A DNA stretch of 64,000 nt from Heliocidaris tuberculata (GCA_025618425.1 CM046841.1:6676883-6740882); one strand, 5' to 3'. Positions 34,101 through 45,377 are shown, numbered from the stretch's first letter. Numbers and translations: made by a program. The notes: a model not told the origin generated them from the letters alone.

Positions 34101-37100
34101 TTTACATCTTTTGTATTTTCTTACATATCACGATAATGAACGAATCACATGGAAAGCAAGCCCCGCAGATACCGTTGTGATTGGTCGATAATCCTCGGTA
34201 GGCGTGTTAGCATACGAATGTCAACTCGTGAATAATTCATATCGGACGATGGAAACCCAGGTTCCAAAAGGCCTCGCGACAAAAGTCGCTCGATCGCGCG
34301 TTCACCCGGGCCGTGTTGATTCTTTTCGTCGCCGGCTAGTCTCATCTCAGGCACAGCATGACGAGGAAAATATCCAAGTCACGAGGCCTTGTCAAAAGGC
34401 TAGAGTTACCGGCACTCGACAATTACCAACCGTCAGTAACTGCACACCTCCAGGCCTACCAGCAATCACTCATCCGTCAATGGAAATCGATCAGCATGGA
34501 TAGACCATAGCTGCAGAGTAAATGCCAGATGAAACCTGATGGGGGCGGGTACAGTGTGATGGCTAATCTGAAGTACACAATCATATCACTTAGGGATTTA
34601 CTACACTATCTACCCATATAACAAATCATTGACGTAACAGTTAGTAAACTAACACTTTCATTAAAACAACATAATCCCTTCTGATTGTCAAGTGTAACCA
34701 CTGATTCTAGGCAAGACAACTTTATCAAGAAATAATCTATCAAAATGAGTCATTACAAAACCCCTATATCCCCAGTAGAGGTGTTGCGGATCAGTGGATA
34801 AGTCCCCCGACTGTGAACCACGAGGTCCGGAGTTCGAATCCCACCGCAGGACTAAGCGTCCTTTGGCAAGACCAGACGTTAATCTACATTTGCCACTCTC
34901 CACCCAGGACCGGGGTAATAATATATCTGTAAATTGCTTAGAGACATCGCCGATGTATTAGGCGCTATATAAAAGCGGATTATTATTATTATTATTATAT
35001 CATTTAAATATGCGAATTATGCTAATCATCCTGCCTAAAGCTCAACCAGTACCGATACGTTGTAATCTCTATTGGTTTGCACGTTGTATCCGATGTGCTG
35101 TCACTTATAAATTCTTTAGATTAGAGTATTAACCACTCTTTTTCAAGAGTGGTGCCTGTAGTTTTGTTCACAACAAAGAAATAACACTGACAATGAATTT
35201 TAAGCGGCTTGCGTCACTCGTTTCCACTCGTTGCTCACGAATGAAAAAACTTCAGTTTGCACTCGATATTGAGCGGAACACAGGATCGTTCTGTCAGTGA
35301 GTGAGACGGCTGATGAAGGAATATCGGCATGCTCACTTAAAAGGGGATGCTTTACCACTCAATTTGGAGTGAAAATTCCTTCAATCTTAATGTCGAGAGG
35401 CAAATTCACTCCTTTACATTTAGAGAATACTTTTCATATACAGTGCGTATAAAAAAGTACACACTTTGAAAATATCACTCAAAACCATAATATTTCACAA
35501 TCTGAGATAAAATGAATCTCAGAATACCACCCCAAGACAAGAATTAAATGTATCTGGACAGCTCCGATCTTGTACAAGCATACTGCGCATAGCAAGTTGT
35601 GCTCTTTTTCCTGGGCCTTCAAGAAGAAGCTACACCAGCTTCACCCATTGCTGGATACGCCACTGCCCCCAACCCACAACCACCACCACCATTACAGGTG
35701 GTGTCTTTCCAGCACAAATCATCTGCATCAATACCCATTTTTGCATGAGAAGTGTTGGAAAGATCGAATGCAATAACGGGAGGAGAACCTAACATTTACA
35801 AAATCTTCTTCAAATCCCTTATTTCCTCTTACAGGACCACATAAACAAGGTCTTGTAAGATGAATAACAATTTAAAAGAGAATAAATTTATTGCTGAAAT
35901 AATGTTTTAACATTTCTTCAATTAAGCAGGTACATGTGAAAGATATCATGCATTACTGTGCATTCTTTCCACATGCCCCAGAGAGTAACGCATCCTCAAC
36001 TGCTTTGAAGAGATGGGGCAAAGAAAGAAAGAACTTTAAATGGTCAAAACCGGATTTTCTTGTCAATCTCTCTTCTTGAAAATAGAACATTCTAGGTCCA
36101 TCTTCCTGAAATTCGCTGCAATTTTCATCCTTTCGACAGGCATTCAAAAATGGAATTGTGTGCAGAAAGACTAGAACCAATGTTTCCTGTGGGGCGTTTG
36201 TGTGTGTGTGGAGGGGGGGGGGGGCATATGCCAGTGTTGTAATGATCGGACTCGACTCGACTTGAGCCCCCTTCTATGACTCGACTCGACTCTACTCGAG
36301 CTGGAACTATAAAGACTCGACTCGACTCGAGACTCGACCCCTTCTTGACTCGACTCGACTTGTGACTCGACTACTAGCCGACTCGACTCGACCATGTCTC
36401 GGACTCGACACTCTTGTTGACTCGACTCGACTCAACTTGACTCGACTCGACATGACTCGATTATTTAAGTACACCCAAAATCCCCATACTGTACCCCATA
36501 GATAGCCTAGTATATAATAAGAATATCTTCTGTGTAGTTTACTACAGTACTATAGTACAGGATAGCAGGTCTCACATGACCACAACCCCCCTCCCTGCCC
36601 CCACCATCCTCACCCATTGAGCACCATCTCTTTGTACGTTTTGTAACCCATCAAGATACATCCTCCTACCTACATGGAGCTACATGTAGGTACCTATGCC
36701 CATGGAAGACAATTGACCACATTTTGTGGTTTCGCTCAACAACTTTTGATTCAGAGCTCTAAAAAATAAACCAGCTGCATGAGTAGAAAGAGCAAAATTT
36801 ATGCACACACTGTGTCCTTTTTTGTTGCATGACCACATTGCATTTAAAATGCATATCACCATAATCACACATACTGTTTAAATACTAAAGAGTGTGTGTG
36901 ATTATGGTGTAAACACCAAATGTTTATGGTTTAAACATTTGGTGTTTAGCCTATACATTAGAACCATTTAAAAAAATATCTAATAAACACTTAGGGCGTG
37001 ATGAAAATAAGCACAGCATGTGTTTAGCTCTTAACTTAGCTCTTAAACAAACCCGTACAATATATAAACGCGTCGCGGTGTTTTAAATCTGTCACAGAAA

Positions 37101-40100
37101 AGTGTTTAGAAACTAAACAAATTGTTTACAGTGTAGTATTTTGGTATGCTAGGCTATGATCCATGACAATATGATTGGCCATAATCTTTAACGTGTGGTG
37201 TTTGCTTGCACCAACCTTAAAAGAAAAGAAAAGAACAAAACAAGTGCTCGGTTAGCAATTCATATTTGTTTCCGGATAAATTTCTGTCTCCATAGCTATC
37301 TGTAAAGTTACATTTTGATCAGAAAATGAAAACCAAAGATGCCTATTTGAAATCAATTATTTATACACAGCTCACCGCATCTTATTCGGCAATGGCCGCC
37401 TTTGGAAAACAAGTCGACGGGTAGTTTCTCCTTGCCTAAAGAATGTCGGTACATGGGGTCAAAAGATGGAGAGTATCATCCTCCACCAAGCTGACTACCT
37501 CACAGACAAGCTCGCTGAACTCGACTCGAAACCCTTCGATCCTCGACATCTCATCACCACAGCCGTCGCAAACATCATCTACACCATGGTTCACGGTTAC
37601 AATCTCGATTACGACGACCCTAGACTTCAGCAGATGATTGATTCCTTTCTTATCGTCACTGGCCACTCACTGGTCACCAGCGATTGGTCGCTGCGATATC
37701 TCCCATTCCTGTACTACCTGCCTAAGACACGCCCTCTACGGCAGGCCTACACGCTCCTGAAGATTATGCTGTCAACAGCCGTGAATAAGCAAGCAGATGG
37801 GTACGACCATAACAACATCAATACCATCATAAAGCGTATTCTGCAGGCTGCAGAAGAAGATGATGGCGTCGGGGAGGACAGTCTGAAGACAAAGGAGGTC
37901 TGGCGAATCGTTTATGATCTCATGCTTGCAGGATCAGACACCACGGCAAACACTCTTAAATGGGCTGTCCTTGTTATGGCCTATTATCCCGACATCCAGA
38001 AGAAGGTAATTGACATAAACATTGTAAAATGATTGATATGCGTCGTTTTGGACGTAAAAAGGGCATTAAATTTCACTTGTCATGCAGGATATCTAAACAC
38101 ATTAAAAGGACATTTGTGGCCTATAAATGTGACAAACCATAAATAAGAAATGTCAATACTGTCTTCTATCGTTTGTAAAAGATTAAACGGTTACTGGGTG
38201 AAATACATCATTGTGCAGTGAATGCAGAGCCCAATATTGTAAAATTAATTACTAACATATGACTAATATCCTTACTACTTTCAAAATAATAAGGAACATT
38301 TCGACTGCATCTTTGAATTGGATGAAAAAAAATACTAATTTTATTTCCACATAAAGGTGCATGAGGAGATAGACTGCGTGCTGGGTGATCGGAGTCCATG
38401 CCTCAAAGATAAAACATCGATGCCTTATATACAGGCTACTAGTATGGAAGTACTGCGTGTCCGCCCAGTGGTACCTCTCGCATTGCCTCACGTTACCTCA
38501 GAATCGACTGTTCTAAGAGGCTATACCATTCCCAAGGTAAACTGACACTTTTCGACACTTTTCGACTTTGGTAATTTCATTGAATAAAGGCGTTTTATGC
38601 CTCCACCCACCGAAGGTGGTGACGGAGGCATTATGTTTTCGGGTTGTCCGTCTGTCCGTCCGTCCGTCCGTCCCGCTTTCTTATTCTAGCGATAACTCAA
38701 GAACCACATGAGGTATGAACTTCAAACTTGGTGCTAGTATGTATCACCATAGGAAGACGATCTGATTAGATTTTGGGGAACGTAGGTCAAAGGTCAAGGT
38801 CAAAGGTCTATTTATGAAATTTCAGGTGCTAGCCTTGTTTAATAACGCGATATCTCAAGAACCATTTGAGGTATGAACTTCATACTTGGTACTAGTATGT
38901 ATCACCATAGAAAGACGATCTGGTTAGATTTTGGGTTATGTAGGTCAAAGGTCAAAGGTCATAGAGGTCAATTCTGAAATTGCTAGGTTTTAGCCTTAAC
39001 GTGATATCTCAAGAACCATTTGATCCATTAACTTCAAACTTGGAAGTAGTATGCATCACCATAATGAGACGAACTGATTAGATTTTTGTTCACGTATGTC
39101 AAAGGTGACAGGTCATAGGGTCATTATACAGTTGTAAGTGAAATTAATGTTGTTGTTTTTTTTACCTTTGTTATCACCATATCTCAACTATTTTGTATTC
39201 ATGACTAGGAGGAGATAAAGTGGTCAGACTTATGGGTTATAAGGTGTAAGGTCAAATGTCAGAGGTCAATTAACATCTAATTAGAGGCTTTTTATTCTGG
39301 TTATCACAAGATTTCAAGAACAGTTAGAGCCATCTACTGAATTTAGGCGGAGGCATATAGGATTCATCTTGTTTTAGAATAAAATGATACTGCACTCGCA
39401 ATTAAATTGATCACCCAAACGGGAAATATTAAGATATATTAGTCCATTATAAAAAGTTGCTAATAAAGCTCGTAGATTCGGGTTTGACTCATGTTTTCTG
39501 GATTTCCATTGTCATTATTTTTATGAGTTTAAATTCTTCAGGGAAACCGATACTCATTTTTGCGTAGAAAAGAGAATTTTCATTCTTTGGTTTGAATTAC
39601 GAACGTATTAGTGCGTCAAGAAACTGGCATTTTCAACAAATTTACTCTTGTTTATCTTTTTTTTTTTTTAATTCATTTATTCATTTATTTTATTTTATTT
39701 TATTTTATTTCATTATTATTTGTTGAATCTTTTTTTTTTTTTTTTTTTTTTTTGGGGGGGGGGTTCTTTTCCGATTAACTTCCATACTTTTCATTCTTTC
39801 ATTGGTAATAATAATATTCGTCTTCTTCTTCTGTTTCTTCTTCTTCTCTAATTCAGGGAGCCATTTTGATACCAAACATCTGGTCATGTCATCACAGTCC
39901 TGAGTATTGGGTTGACCCGGAAGCGTTTAACCCTAGCAGGTTTCTGTCCGCGGACGGGCGGTCCCTTGGTGAAGAACCACAAACATTCATGCCATTTAGC
40001 TGTGGTAATATTCAAAAGCTTTCTAAACTATTACAAGGGGCGGATCCGGGGGAAGGGGGGGGGGGGGGCAAGGGGGGGCAAGGGGGGGGGGGAGCACGTG

Positions 40101-40915
40101 CAAACCAAATCTGGCAGATCTTTCCTATATTTCTCTCCCCCCCCCCTCTCTTTCTCTCTACTCCCCCCCCCCCCCCCCTCTCTCTCTCTCTCTTAGTATG
40201 AGGAAGGGGCCTTGATGGAGTTCTTAAAGACATAAACGTTTTTAAAAAGAAAAAAAAATGAAACATATACAAAGCGATAGTTTATCTTTTGCTTGTCAGA
40301 GTTTGCTCGGACTTGACCCCCCCCCCCCCGAAAATATAGGATCCCTACTGTCTATACCCAATTAGCCATCCCTTATCAATATGCGATTCTGTATAACTCA
40401 GTGATGTAGACCTCTAGGCCGTTTTTTTTTTAAAGTCCCCTAATATTGACTATGCAAGGAATCAACCCAAGAAACCTGAGAAAAATGTCACATATTATGG
40501 TTATTATTGTTATTATCATTATTATGATCAGTTTTATTATTATTATTATCATCATTATTATCATTATTTTTATCATTACTATTATTATCAGTATTATATA
40601 TATATATATATACCTCTTCATATGCCCTTATACGTCTTTATTTATTTTATTGTTATGATTCAATACAATTGGGATAAGGATTGTGTTATTATTTCATATT
40701 TCGACCCAGGTCCCCGTAAGTGTATGGGTGATCAGCTAGCAAAGAACGAGCTCTTCCTCATCTTCACCAAGATCATGCAGAGATTCGACATCGACTTCGC
40801 TCCTGGTGATCGTCCGGAGTCTTTGGATGAGGGGTGCGACAAGGGATTGATATTACGCCCAAGTAATATGAATGTTCGGTTATTGCCTCGAAAGATTCAT
40901 TATCACGAAGAATGA
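31194..40915 (+). CDS. Cytochrome P450, CYP2-clan microsomal type (5 coding exons)
   Basis: Exons 31194-31578, 37371-38005, 38357-38536, 39857-40004 and 40710-40915 join in frame to 517 aa, a normal P450 length. Residues about 16-33 form the ER membrane anchor, followed by basic residues and the PPGP hinge (44-47). WKTSR (140-144) is the C-helix heme contact. AGSDTT (315-320) is the I-helix oxygen-activation motif. EVLR (371-374) is the K-helix ExxR. NPSRF (425-429) is the PERF-like region. FSCGPRKCMG (447-456) is the heme loop with Cys454 as iron ligand; intron 4 splits it at Gly450. The family oxidises small lipophilic substrates using electrons from P450 reductase. Sequence style is CYP1/2/17-like; the substrate cannot be told. 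An in-frame upstream Met exists at 31071, but 31194 places the anchor at the N-terminus. Confidence 0.92.
32041..32380. repeat. Tandem and inverted array of TTCCGAAGGTTCATAA units
   Basis: About eight short units read TTCATAATTCCGAAGG on one strand in the left half. The complementary CCTTCGGAATTATGAA orientation fills the right half. They are spaced by AAAATGAAAAAG-like linkers. The switch point is near 32205-32230. The minus-strand ORF (112 codons) across it is a by-product. It lies in P450 intron 1. Confidence 0.7.
33480..33532 (+). promoter_or_regulatory. Promoter motifs of the transposon-borne helicase ORF
   Basis: CCAAT (33480-33484), the palindromic cAMP-response element TGACGTCA (33504-33511) and the octamer ATGCAAAT (33525-33532) lie in order within 92 bases of the ATG at 33572. 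Together they look like a compact pol II promoter. The CCAAT box falls within the inner part of the inverted repeat; the opposite arm also shows a CCAATCA. Function is inferred from motifs only. Confidence 0.5.
33572..34027 (+). pseudogene. Truncated RecQ-family helicase fragment
   Basis: The ORF starts at ATGGCGTCC and reads [20 protein letters not shown] corresponds to the region before helicase motif I. LPTGYGKS is the Walker A (motif I) of RecQ helicases, and [13 protein letters not shown] is motif Ia. A low-complexity Ala/Ser/Thr/Gly insert of about 30 residues lies between I and Ia. Homology ends after LKKLGL (about 33930). The rest is unrelated and stops at 34027. Motifs II-VI (DEAH box and second RecA domain) are absent, so it cannot be an active helicase. 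It is probably left from a larger helicase-encoding transposon by internal deletion. Confidence 0.75.
34775..34999 (+). mobile_element. tRNA-derived SINE ending in (TTA)n
   Basis: The 5' part contains an A-box-like GGATCAGTGGATAAG and a B-box GGAGTTCGAATCCC, the internal pol III promoter of tRNA. The body has CCTTTGGCAAGACC and TTGCCACTCTCCACCC. The 3' end GGCGCTATATAAAAGCGG runs into TTA repeats. A related copy is at 54648-54940. It lies in P450 intron 1. Confidence 0.85.
35953..36180 (-). CDS. Unidentified coding-like segment, possible terminal exon
   Basis: The minus-strand frame encodes about 70 residues with coding-like composition: [33 protein letters not shown], then [18 protein letters not shown] and a stop at 35953. 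On the same strand AATAAA lies 61 bases past the stop (35887-35892), where a polyadenylation signal would be. A possible acceptor (CTAG) precedes TCTTTCTGCACAC near 36172. The segment is antisense inside P450 intron 1. It may be the tail of a transposon gene or of a nested host gene. No family is recognised. Confidence 0.35.
   Translation of the reverse strand: MVLVFLHTIPFLNACRKDENCSEFQEDGPRMFYFQEERLTRKSGFDHLKFFLSLPHLFKAVEDALLSGACGKNAQ
36231..36460. repeat. GACTCGACT-rich array, probable hAT terminus
   Basis: After CAGTGTTGTAATGATCGG come more than ten GACTCGACTCG blocks with short interruptions. A CAGTG start followed by dense short subterminal repeats looks like one end of a hAT-type transposon, but the other end is not identified. 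Minus-strand translation gives a spurious VESSRVESS repeat. Confidence 0.6.
36705..36855. mobile_element. Truncated copy of the TTAA MITE
   Basis: GACAATTGACCACATTTTGT, TTTTGATTCAGAGCTC and GCATGAGTAGAAAGAGC match the first 150 bases of the element at 1-413. The right half is missing. Confidence 0.75.
38583..39380 (+). repeat. Dispersed repeat with AGGTCA direct repeats in P450 intron 3
   Basis: The left end GCGTTTTATGCCTCCACCCA is followed by a CACCGAAGGTGGTGACGG hairpin and TCCGTCCG repeats. A roughly 150-bp unit (ATATCTCAAGAACC, GTATGAACTTCA, TATGTATCACCATA, GACGATCTG.TTAGATTTTGG, AGGTCAAAGGTCA) then recurs about three times with increasing divergence. The right end has GGCGGAGGCATATAGG, complementary to the start. 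Each unit ends in AGGTCA half-sites. Confidence 0.75.
38784..38809 (+). promoter_or_regulatory. Clustered AGGTCA half-sites (DR1/DR0)
   Basis: AGGTCA at 38784, 38791 and 38797 plus AGGTCT at 38804 give DR1, DR0 and DR1 spacing. DR1 is the layout recognised by RXR, HNF4 and PPAR-type receptors. A second cluster is at 38942-38970 (three half-sites with one-base spacing, plus a fourth). They are part of the repeat, so activity is unproven. Confidence 0.4.
39670..39765. repeat. T-rich and poly(G) tract before P450 exon 4
   Basis: TTTTA repeats and T(22)G(9) lie about 100 bases upstream of exon 4. A CTT run follows at 39821-39847. Confidence 0.85.
40018..40200. repeat. G-rich and C-rich homopolymer cluster in P450 intron 4
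   Basis: CAAGGGGCGGATCCGGG is followed by several G runs of 7-12, then C runs and CT repeats. It resembles a hAT MITE end (GGCGGATC) collapsed with homopolymers. Confidence 0.6.
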
Positions 40916-41221
40916 AGGTCGGTTGAAAAAATAATGTAAATCACTATAATGTATCCTAAATATATCTTTGTACTGTCTAGTTGTGTTCTATTGTATTGTA
41001 TTGTATTGTATTGATTTACTAATATAAATATTATCGTACATGCAACTAAAAGCTGAGATTTACATAGTTTAAAAAATGGAGCGAAAATACATTGATAATA
41101 CATTTAAAAGAGGATTACAAATATATGTTTTATATTTACGTGCGATTTCCAAAGTCATTCTCGATTTCGTGTGTTATGTATAATGTAATATAACTATACA
41201 TGTTGTTTTGAGTAAGGGAGA

Positions 41222-41227
41222 AATAAA
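41222..41227 (+). terminator. Polyadenylation signal of the P450 gene
   Basis: AATAAA occurs 307 bases after the stop codon at 40915, with no other gene between, so it is the likely 3' end signal. Confidence 0.5.
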
Positions 41228-41965
41228 GAAAAATCTTACATGAATAATTATATATACAGTGTGTTTCTTCAAAAAGAAAACCAACATTTTAACATAAATT
41301 ACTAGAAAGATTATTATGTCCTGATTAATTTGTATTTTTCATGACAAAGTTTATTAAATCTTCTTTCTTAATATGATACCAAATATGTTATGATGTTGTC
41401 ATGCATGAATGAACTTAAAGGTTTTAAAAGAGTGATGTCAAAAGTAGTTTGCGTACAGAAGTAATGCATTTTGTAATTCCTTTAAGTACAATGCAAAGAG
41501 TATTGCAGCTGTCTCTTTTGCTAACCTTTCGCTGTCCAGTTTCATTCATGATTCATGAGTCTGGGTTAAAAAGTATTCTGGAATTTCAGCTGCAATGCAT
41601 AATTTCATTTGCTGAATTCTGAATTAATTACTGATGCACACAGATTTGGGTGGCCCTGATTTTTCAAAAAGTGAAAATCTAATTGAATATTTAGAGCAAT
41701 ATTTGAAGAAAAGTATTCAGACAAAACGTCATGAAACTTGCTCCCAATGCATTTCACATCCTTCAACTTTACAATGTAAAAACCTCAGTCTGATACGATG
41801 TATAATTTTTGAGTTATTAACAATGAAAAGTGTCCACTGCTTTTTTAAACAAATAGTTTAAGCTCAAAAGAAACGGAATGAAAAGTCGACGAGATTTCAA
41901 AATTCAGTATAACCGGTTTCTTTTTTTTTTCTTCAGATAATGAATTCATATTAACAGGTGCAACA

Positions 41966-41968
<3 letters not shown>

Positions 41969-42014
<46 letters not shown>
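41969..42014. repeat. TA microsatellites flanking the tRNA
   Basis: A (TA)n run lies here and another at 42301-42342, on either side of the tRNA gene. Confidence 0.9.
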
Positions 42015-42017
<3 letters not shown>

Positions 42018-42114
42018 GTGAGAAATGAAAATGAGAGAATAATGGTTGCGTAGCTTAAATCAAAGTTCCCCAGAGCTGTCCTCCCTTTTTGAATTTTTGC
42101 AAAGGTTGAAAAAA

Positions 42115-42186
42115 TGTCTCCGCCGGGAATCGAACCCGGGTCGTTGGCTTAGAACGCCAATGCCTTAACCACTAGACCACGGAGAC
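42115..42186 (-). tRNA. tRNA-Arg (anticodon TCT), possible tRNA-like copy
   Basis: On the minus strand the acceptor arms GTCTCCG/CGGAGAC pair fully. The anticodon stem TTGGC/GCCAA encloses the loop GTTCTAA with T33 and anticodon TCT. The T arm CCGGG-TTCGATT-CCCGG is perfect and the discriminator is A. The D arm holds TAGTGGTTAAG (A box), and GGTTCGATTCC is a B box. A T(6) terminator starts one base after the discriminator. Oddities are G at position 32 and a D arm resembling tRNA-Glu. A pol III-active gene is likely. A SINE head is the alternative, but no SINE body follows. Confidence 0.7.
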
Positions 42187-42297
42187 GGGCCAGTGATTTC
42201 GGGGACACCAGATTCAATTGACCGACAGATTGACAAATCTTCAACCTTATTAATTGATTCCTTTGTCGGGGGCAGGTGATTTTTTAACAAAGACAAG

Positions 42298-42342
<45 letters not shown>

Positions 42343-42344
<2 letters not shown>

Positions 42345-44110
42345 GTGATGATGTTGAGTCTACTTTTACCATTCGCTTTGGTTTGGGTGATATAGATACA
42401 TCTATACATCTTTGGTTTGAATTCATCCCACTATGCTATAGATATATATATATATATATATACAAAAAAAATGCGTACTGGCGCTTTGCGCTCAGTTGAT
42501 GCGTCGTATAGCAACATAATTATTATATCATAATTGTTGTTGCGTCATAATAAAAATAATTTCAGATCTGTCTTTGTTTCTTTTTTGTACATCTTTATAA
42601 TTTGTTTTATAATATCCACAAAAAATTAGAATTATCATTACTGTATTGTGTTAAACATTACACATAGTTATAATAACCTTATCATTCTATCAGTATATAC
42701 ATGATATAGACATAGTTTTACTTAAGGTCGGTTCAGCTCCGGATGAAATAAGTCAATGAAATGTGTTCCTTTTGTTTTAAGTTTCACTTTATGTTCTCAG
42801 TTTGTGAAAACATGAAATTATGGACTTATCCCTTTCGCACATCTTGATATATGTTTACTTACATCGAGGATTTGATTTTTTTTAAAAATCTCTTATGTGT
42901 TGACGATGTAGTGTCATTCGATTTTTCAAAATGTCTCCTGTTTCTCCGATGTATTTTCCCCCACATCCGTTAGAATCAATGCAATAAATCACGTTTTTGG
43001 ATGTACAGGAGAAGGTATCTTATAATTTGTTGATATATACATTATGTATAATAATGTATGTGTTTATTGTGTATAATAATGTAAAATTGTGTACAGTATA
43101 TTACATACGATGTTGATGATACATCCTGTGACACAGAGAATACATTTCTGTCTAGGTACAATGGGTCTGGTTATCATAATGTAATTTCAAACCCGAAATA
43201 TATTGCCTTTATACATAACCTTTATTCTTAAGTTCACTGATGAACATATACTAACTTGCTAATAGGACCTCTCGAATGTCTACTTTCAGCCATTTTCTTT
43301 TTGTGTTGATGAGAATGCAGTAAACTAATAATACTTCCCCATCTCTAAGTCCATGAAACAATTTGTTTTTGTTTTTATTTGGCGATTGGTGAAAGAACGA
43401 AAAAAAAAAATAAAAATCAAATTATGATTGATATATCATATCCCACAAACATTACATAATCTGTTAAATACTCATGTTTGACGATTCTTCTACAGATTTG
43501 AATTTGATTGTTACTAAAATTCATTCTGTTTTGAATAAATTCGTCCGTTAAGAGATACATCGATTCCTTGCTCACAGTACCTGCATGGTTACCGTCTTTC
43601 CTTAGTTTGACATCAGCATGACAAACATCACGATTGTGCGAGGTTTCGTTGCAGCTGAGCAGAATGGTTTTGAGAAAATATATCTCATTAATTATTAGTT
43701 TTCATGACTACTTTCAAGCTTCTTATATTATACGACCCTTCTACTCGTTCTCCCCCCCCCCCCTTTGGAAGGGGGGGGGGGGGGGGGGGGGTTAAGACTT
43801 TTCCGAAGGAATCGTGTTTTTAAAATAGGCAAGTGATACAATGTAAACAACTATTTGTTCCTGAATTATCCTTTTTATTTTCACAAGGTCGCTCAAAGAG
43901 GACTTATTTAATATTTCATCCGTATGATTATCATACGGATGAAGACGATCTCATAAAAGAATTTGCCAATTTTTTGCGATATACTATTGATCAACGTGGT
44001 AACCTTTAAATTGTTTATTATTAGACATATCTATATATAGTATAAGTATATGTATATAATTCTTTTAATGGCTCTTTTTCTCATCACCTTACACTACTTG
44101 TACATAATCT
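42343..44110. other. AT-rich spacer with no recognised gene
   Basis: There are no ORFs over 60 codons and no recognised repeat ends, apart from an inverted C(12)...G(22) pair at 43751-43791 and a short palindrome ATCCGTATGATTATCATACGGAT near 43918. Confidence 0.5.
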
Positions 44111-44247
44111 GATAATTTATATTTCATGAAAGAGCATGTCTAGTTGATCAATTATGAGTATTTTTGTTTGTTTGTTTGTTTGTTTGTTTGTTTTGAATGC
44201 TATACTCACGATATATTGTTCTGTTTTTGTCATGACTAAGTTACTCC

Positions 44248-44278
<31 letters not shown>

Positions 44279-45042
44279 GTTCTTACTATTAATGTTATAT
44301 TCGAGCAAAATATTGATGGATATGTCAATGAAGTTCAATGAATAAATACATACATACATACATACAACAATACAAGTTAGTACCTTTGGCGACAAAAAAC
44401 AACAACTTACAAAACAAAAAAAACAAAACAACAACAACAACAAAATGACTAAACGTACCGCAAACGTAGACATTTTACTTTGTAAAAATGTATTTTAATG
44501 GGCGCCTATTTGGAAATATTTAGGAATAAAAAACAAGAAGTACCAAAGTATCACAATGCCTCCACCCTCGCTTTACTTTCTTCTTTTCTTTTTTGATAAC
44601 ACCATTTTAGAAGGAATGATACACAGCAGTTGTAAAAAGTTTGCAATGCACTCAGTAATAATTGCAGCGTATATCTACAATGAGAAGAAGGGCCGATGTA
44701 TAATATCAAATGATAAAGAAGGCCTACTGCATGCATATAAAATGTGAACTTGCAATTAAAATAATGACGTTTATTCCTCTTAGATCATAGGCCTCAAAAG
44801 AAAATAATACATCCAACTACATGATACCAAACATAAAAGAAATTAATACAATAACATAAGGCGCTATAATGCTAAATACACAAAGGAAAAAAAATCATTT
44901 TGAATGTCGACTAATAATACATTTAGAATGTCAATCTGATGACAATTTGAAGCATAAGATCACTCCAAAACGCAAGTTTATTGTGCAAATTAAAACTGTA
45001 ACATGGATGACTTTTTCATGTATTATTTGATACATTATTGTT

Positions 45043-45073
<31 letters not shown>

Positions 45074-45160
45074 TAATTCCAAATCAATAACATCCTGATT
45101 ATTATATTATGATTTTGTTGTTCTTGTTGTTTGTGTTGTTGCTGTGGTTGTTGCTGCTGT

Positions 45161-45377
<217 letters not shown>

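Larger units (their letters stand above)
33280..34402 (+). mobile_element. DNA transposon with long TIRs carrying a RecQ-like helicase fragment
   Basis: The left end TAGCCTTTTGACAAGGCC is mirrored at the right by GGCCTTGTCAAAAGGCTA. An exact 9-bp repeat, GAGTTACCG, flanks the element (33271-33279 and 34403-34411). The inverted arms run about 200 bp with gaps; the block CGCGATCGAGCGAC...GGCCTTTTGGAACCTGG (about 33370-33420) recurs inverted at about 34257-34305. The interior carries a truncated helicase ORF and promoter motifs. Mutator-like elements make 9-bp duplications, but no transposase is present to confirm the superfamily. Confidence 0.85.
32935..35428. mobile_element. Larger decayed inverted-repeat element
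   Basis: CTCGCTAAATGTAAAAGAGT at about 32932 mirrors the right side ACTCCTTTACATTTAGAGAA (about 35407). Both sides contain many GAGTGAA/TTCACTC motifs. No target duplication is certain. Between the ends lie the helicase-fragment transposon (33280-34402) and a SINE (34775-34999). The outer pair could be one old element or two related solitary ends. Confidence 0.45.
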
